A stretch of 18,413 bases of DNA from Isohypsibius dastychi (Eukaryota; Tardigrada; Eutardigrada; Parachela; Isohypsibiidae): positions 1 through 18,413 of the forward strand of contig JAQIWT010000545.1 of NCBI GenBank assembly GCA_034696485.1. Reading direction: 5' to 3'. The stretch's first letter is position 1, and each line of letters opens with the position of its first letter. The translations under genes were made by a program, and so were the position numbers. This document shows, in pieces, positions 11,501 to 17,500 of this stretch. The notes beneath the pieces are model-generated. The model had not been told where the DNA came from. It was given only the letters and a program-made list of their open reading frames with translations, and did no database searches.

Positions 11501-14500
11501 AGCAGTGTATCCGTGTTCCAAACGCGTTTCGCTTACATCCCGGCCAAGCATTCGCCAAACGATGCCACTCTCGATCAGGAGCTGGAGCTCAAGAAGGGCG
11601 AATTTGTGATTGTTTATGGTGATATGGATGAAGATGGCTTTTATGAGGGTGAGACGTTGGATGGGCGCCGGGGCTATATCCCCAGTAATCTCGTCGAACG
11701 CCTGCCTCAACACGAGCTGACGGACTTTTACGCCAGTTATCCCAATAATCCCGCCACGTCTTCTTCCGCGTCAGTGCCCACTTCCGGTCAGCCTGTGCGT
11801 TTTCACCGTCGGAATGATGTCATTAAGCAGCCGGAAATGCCCTTGACATCGGTTCGGCCGTCGGATTTCTCGCAGAAGCTGTCATCGTATTTGGGCGGGA
11901 AACGCGACGGGGTGGGTAATGAAGACCCGGGAATACCGGCGCCGAGGAATCTGGTGACGGAGCGACAAATGCATAAAAGTATTATGATCGGCTGGCAGCC
12001 GGCTGCTGCGCCGGCGGATCTGGTTGAGTCGTACAATATTTATGTGGATGGATATCTGCGGACCAGTGTACGAGCTAACGAACGGTGTCGTGCCTTAATC
12101 GAAGGGATCGATCTGAATGTGTGCCATCGAATTAGCATTCGCAGTTGCATAGGTGAGAAAAGCACACTATAAGTGATGTTGGTAACGATTCAACGTGGCT
12201 CCACAGCTGAATGACAATTTGAGTTTTACATTGCGTAATGTTTAAAATTTTATGCTGGAACCAAAGTTTTGTTCGATTTGAGTTTGTAGCAGTGTGATGT
12301 GTCAAGCGTGTTAGCATTTGCCGATAACCTGCATGCTCAGATTTTCTCCGAGTGTGTCATGTAGATAGAATTCGGTTATAACGGAGCTGAGTTTTGATTT
12401 AAGATTCTGGGTGAAGTATGGGATACATGGGCATCAGTTGACGCCATTCAGCTGTACATCGGTCACTATTGGGTCCGGTTAGTGTTACAGTTTCGAATGG
12501 TATTACAGGAATGGTTAATTTGGACCATTTTCAGTGAGCCGTGTTTACGACTCGAATATATTGGGCCAGTATACAGTAGAGAGCAATGAAGCCTATTTGT
12601 CGCGTGAAATACAACTTCGTCAGCAAAGTTTCCGAACTCTGGACAGATTGCCGTTGCATTGGTGTCAGCAGAAGAAATTTTGAATAGATTAAAAAAATTC
12701 TATTTGCCTTACCAAACTTATTTGTTTTTGACATTTCGGGTCGCGCGTGTACAGCACACGTATATACGGTAAACGATGTAGAAAAGCGGTTCAAACAATG
12801 TAGTCGATTACTGTACATTTCTACAGCCAACCGCCAGTAGAGCATGTGACAATACAATAGCTATTGGGTTTTGAGGCAATAGCTATTGCACTTTGAGGCA
12901 ATACCTATTGGATAAGCGATTTTGTAGGCAATAGGTAATTGCTAAGAAAAACGGTTTCCCAGCTCCAGAAAACATCAAATAAAGCTCCAACTTACTTCTC
13001 GTATTTCAGAGAACAAAATCTTCCACAAAAAATCAAGAAAAAGGAAAAATTCCTGTCACCAAAAATTCGATTTTAAAAAATATTCGACCAAAAATTCGAC
13101 CGTTCACTATTTGGTAAACCCCTTCACTTGAATGTTTTTTTTTTCTTCGTTCACAGATGTTTTTTTCTTCGTTCACTTGTGTTTGATGAGCTTCCCAAAG
13201 CATTTTTCTTAGCAATTACCTATTGCCTACAAAATCGCTTATCCAATAGGTATTGCCTCAAAGCGCAATAGCTATTGCCTCAAAACCCAATAGCTATTGT
13301 ATTGTAACATGCTCTAACCGCCAGTGTGTCCACATAACGGCTTCTCCGAAGTTCGAAACTTTAGAACGTAAATTTGTCCCAAAACTTTTTCCGTATTGCT
13401 TCAGCGCCCCTACTCATCCCATTTTCGGAATCCAACCTAAGTGACAAATTGTCAAAGCTGTTTTTTCTTAAGTGTTTTTATTTTATCGTAGGATCTGGAA
13501 AAGAGTCAATGGATGCGCTGTGTACGATAATGGTCGGCAAGAACTGTCCCACAATTCCGGACGACCAAAAGATCATCAATCTGACATCCAACTCCGCCAC
13601 CATCACCTGGCGTCCAGCTAACAGTAGTTTCCAGCACTGCATCTTCCTGAACGACAAAGAATACGCCACAGCGCCCGCATCGCACACCCGCTTCACGATC
13701 CCCGAGCTGACCCCCTCAACAGTCTATCGAGTCCGTGTTGTCCCCGTCACCCCCAACTCGACGCTGGCATATTCCAGTTACGCGGTGGCCTTTCCGGAGC
13801 TGCAGTTCAAAACCCTCCCTGATAATGTCCCCGATCCACCGGAAGCGCTGCAACTGGAAAGTGGTCCACAAGATGGCACGCTGTTGCTGTCATGGACGCC
13901 GGTGGTCGCCCAACCTAACTGTGATGTAACGGGATATGCGGTGTACGCTGATGGGCAGAAAGTCCAGCAGATTGATAGTCCGACTGGTGATCATACTGTG
14001 CTGGATATCACTCGCTTTCCTCCGCCATTGCCTAGGAATCTCTCTGTGCGGACTATCTCTTCGAAAGCGCAGAGTCGAGATTCACCCTTCTTGACAATCT
14101 CTGAGGAAGTTCTTCTGGGTAAGTCTCACTGAAAATCAGAAAGTCCGTGCATGCGCACCGCGGTACACTGTGCACCCTTGGTGACTTTCCAAGTAAATTT
14201 GTCAGCTCTGCAGTTGTAAAAGGTAAACTGATTTCGTTGTACGCACAGAAAGTCTCAGCGCTGCGAATGTATACTGCTGATGTACCTTTAGTTCATTTTG
14301 AAATTCACTCACATTTACTCCAGCTTAAGATTACAGGTACATGCTGACACGAGGAAAGCTCCCTTTCAATACACCTCTTTTCCAAAATTCTACAAGGTCC
14401 AAGATTTCCAACGAACCGTTTAAACTGAACAATCATTTCTAGACTGTGTCGCATCTACCGTAGGCGCATAGTATCGTTCTTTAAATCGGTATATGGAAGC

Positions 14501-17500
14501 TGAGGGTTTTTCAGCAAAAAAACTTCTCAGTACTTTTGATTTTTTGTTCAGGCAAATTTGTTAACATTGGATAGTCTGTGTTCCCAAACTGAAACTTTTG
14601 TCAAATAGCAGACAGAACTGCTGTCGCGACCTTCTCGATATTGCTGCTACAGTACATTGTTCTTTGTTTTTAGGTCAAATCAAAGCAGTTGCTCAAAGTC
14701 AGAACAGTGCGCCTTTCTCTCAGCCTCAACCTCAGAATCTACTTCAATCTCAGAGCATACCAGCAGTGTCCTCAAACCAAATTCAGCAATCGCAGATCCA
14801 CTCGGCTCCCGGTCCATTCAATCGACAAAATACCGTTACGTTTCGTGAACCCCAAAATCGCCCTCCACTCCAACCCAACATGTCGCGACCTCCGCCCGAA
14901 TTCTTTATGGGTAACGAAGAGCTCGGAGACATTCCCGAAGAATATCTGGAGGAACAAGATCGGCCTTTTGGACCAAGAATGTCACCATTTCGTGGGAATC
15001 TCCGGAATCCGAATAATCCACCGTTTATGCGAGAACCAGATATGCGCGGTCCTGTTCCTCCGTTTGGGTTTGGAAGAGAGATCTCCATGCAAAGGAATAT
15101 GGCGGAACCGTTCCCGAATCAGCGGTTCGGTGACTTGTCTATGGGGCCGCCATTGGATAGGAGATTCCAGTCCGGAATGCCACCTGGGATGAACAACCGA
15201 TACAATCGACCAGGTCAGTAAAGATTCGGTCAGATTCAAACCTGGAACGGCGTATGTACCGAATCCGAGCATGGTCGTTGGTTATTTGAAGCGTCGCACA
15301 AGAATTAGCCAATAAGTCTCCACCAAACCAGCCTGGGTTTCCGAACATGAAACCGAATTGTCTCGAATATTCACGGTTCGGGAAGAACACCCGAATTATT
15401 CAAATCGACTGAAAATAATCGGTAAGGGAACTCGGGAGATCCGGTTTGGGAGACTGGTGTTTAGGTCCGGGGATTTCAATATTTTGGAGGACTCCCCCGA
15501 ATTTTCTAGCCTTGACTTTTCATTGGCCACTTTTCGTAGTGAGAATTTTCATAGTAGAGCTTCCGTAGTTTAGTATCCTCGTTGTATTTTGAGTTTGGAG
15601 ACAAGACGTTTCGTAGTTTGCGGTTTCGCGATCATGGTGTTTTGGGGTTTTGAGGTCTTTTGTAGTCTTTTTCATAGCGGGGAAATGTTCAAAATGTCAT
15701 GGGTATTAATGACGAGTTGTTTCACTAGCAAAACACTTTACCGAGAATCCATAGTACAATGAACCGTCTATTACGAAACTGCTGGCTACGAGTTGTTACG
15801 AAAAACAGGAGTGTTGGACAACGAGAGCTCTTGGCTACGAAAGGTAGACACGACGAAAGGTTAATTAGTAAAAATTATTTAACTACGAAACTTCAAGGCT
15901 ACGAGTAGTCTGCCTACGAAAGTTCGTGGTGCCCTAATTTTACACCATGAAGCCGAAAGCCTTATTCAGAAATGGGCATTTTGATCTGCACGTTCTCAAT
16001 CAGCACGTAGACAAATGTAATTTGGTGAGAAATCTGTATCAGTGCACCACGTCGGTGTTTCGGGACTGAAAAAGGCACTCCCGAAAGTCGATATTTTGGA
16101 AGATTCGAGGGTTTGGAAATGCCCGGCTCCGACCGTAAATAATCGATTTGAAAAGTTCAAGATAAATGTAGAAACTCGGCCTGATTCAGAGCATGTCGCC
16201 AGAACTGCTTGAAATGCAAGGCAGACTGGTTTTGTTGAGTGAATATTACCACATTCGAATTAGCTGGTCGTAACCCGGATTCGTTATCATATCATTATAT
16301 TTTTGATTAATAACGGAATGCTCCTTATACACAAAGATTTCCAAATATAATAATCAAAACTCCGCTATTTAATTATTCAAAACCCTCGCTACTGCTCTAA
16401 TCTGATATTTCTCTCTCTGTTTCAAGGTCCCAGTAACGCAGGTCCAGATCGTCGCATGGATTTCACGCGCCGTCCGCCTTCCCGTCATGGTGGTGAAATC
16501 TTCCCCGGTTCCTACGACGAAGAAGAATATCTCAGCGATCGCGACCGTTATCCCGAAGGCGCCAACTTTTTCTTCCAATCGCGCACTTCCTCTCTCCCGC
16601 AAATCGAAATCACCAAAGACGACTCCTTTGAAAGTATGGACTCCCGTCATCGCGCATTCTCCGATCGCGACACCGACCACCGCGGTGGACCCCCACACAA
16701 CAGAAGTCGTTTTAACAGTCCGCCTAATGACATGAACAATCGAAGACAACGCAGCCAGTCCAGAGACCGCTTAGACGACGGACCTCGGCGACCCGGAAGA
16801 GACTTGAATAATTTCGACCATGAATTCCCACTTCCGGGAGAAAGAAGAGGAGGCAACAAGATGAATATGGGTATCAATCGTGTTGGAGACCCAACTCGGA
16901 TGGGGATGGGTCCTCGAGGACCGACCAACTCAAACTTCCGGAAACCGGATTTAGAACGACCCGGAAGCTCGGCGACGCTCCAGAAAGCCAAGAATAAAGT
17001 TTCTAGTGTCTTCAAGGCGATCTTTGATCAAGACGCTCCTCACTCCCCGAATCTGGATGATCAACTGGTAATTTTCTCGTTTTTACAAAAAAGTGACCTT
17101 TTTTGCAGAGTTTGGTTTTTTCAGATGCATGGAGAGAAGCCCGTGGATGGATGGTATGGGAACAGTGGGAGACATGGTCCTGGAACGGGGAATATGATAG
17201 ACGAGCAAAATTCGAGGTCGGGGACGTTGCAGAAAACCAAGCCATCTGCCATGAAGAACTCGACTGGGTCCGCGAGTCAGCAGCAACCAGTGTATCTCCC
17301 AACGACGAATTCACGTTCCAGGGGGATGAAAGGACCGGTGAAGAAAATGGTTGCTCTGTACGATTATGACAACAAGCAGTCCAACAATCCGGATCCCGAG
17401 GTATGATAACAATTGTCTAGAAATCCACCAATGATTTCTGTCCCACCCCCCAAGGGGGGGGGGGGACCTAGGATCGGGCACCCTATTGCTCAGTGATCGA

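Larger units (their letters stand above)
12838..13316. mobile_element. Foldback / MITE-like non-autonomous DNA transposon, 479 bp
   Basis: The left terminal inverted repeat 12838-12951 and the right one 13203-13316 are 114 bp each and differ at only two positions by my reading. They start TAGAGCATG and end CATGCTCTA. The element is flanked by the direct repeat ACCGCCAG at 12830-12837 and 13317-13324; counted with the outermost T/A it becomes AACCGCCAGT, 10 bp. The 251-bp core is AT-rich and has no coding frame. An 8-bp duplication with a TAGAG terminus fits hAT-type elements; a 9-10 bp duplication with long terminal repeats fits Mutator-like ones. The superfamily is therefore open, but mobility as a DNA transposon is well supported. 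Confidence 0.92.
12153..13491 (+). other. RIMBP intron 12 (1339 bp) with an inserted foldback element
   Basis: Donor gtgaga, acceptor ttttatcgtag. It carries the 479-bp inverted-repeat element at 12838-13316 and a candidate cryptic exon at 12535-12683. Without the element and its target duplication it would be about 850 bp. Confidence 0.75.

Noticed and set aside
11297-11713. Minus-strand 138-codon frame
   Set aside because: It is antisense to the firmly identified SH3-I exon.
12531-12857. Minus-strand 108-codon frame in intron 12
   Set aside because: It runs into the transposon end, has no family resemblance and no supporting signals.
14689-15192. Plus-strand 167-codon frame overlapping exon 14
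   Set aside because: It is out of frame with the exon that joins FN3-3 to exon 15 in phase; a composition shadow of the Pro/Arg-rich linker.
15214-17124. A hidden SH3-II between FN3-3 and the C-terminal SH3
   Set aside because: I looked for ALYDY, DxDGFY and PxN(F/M) motifs in all plus frames of intron 14 and exon 15 and found none.
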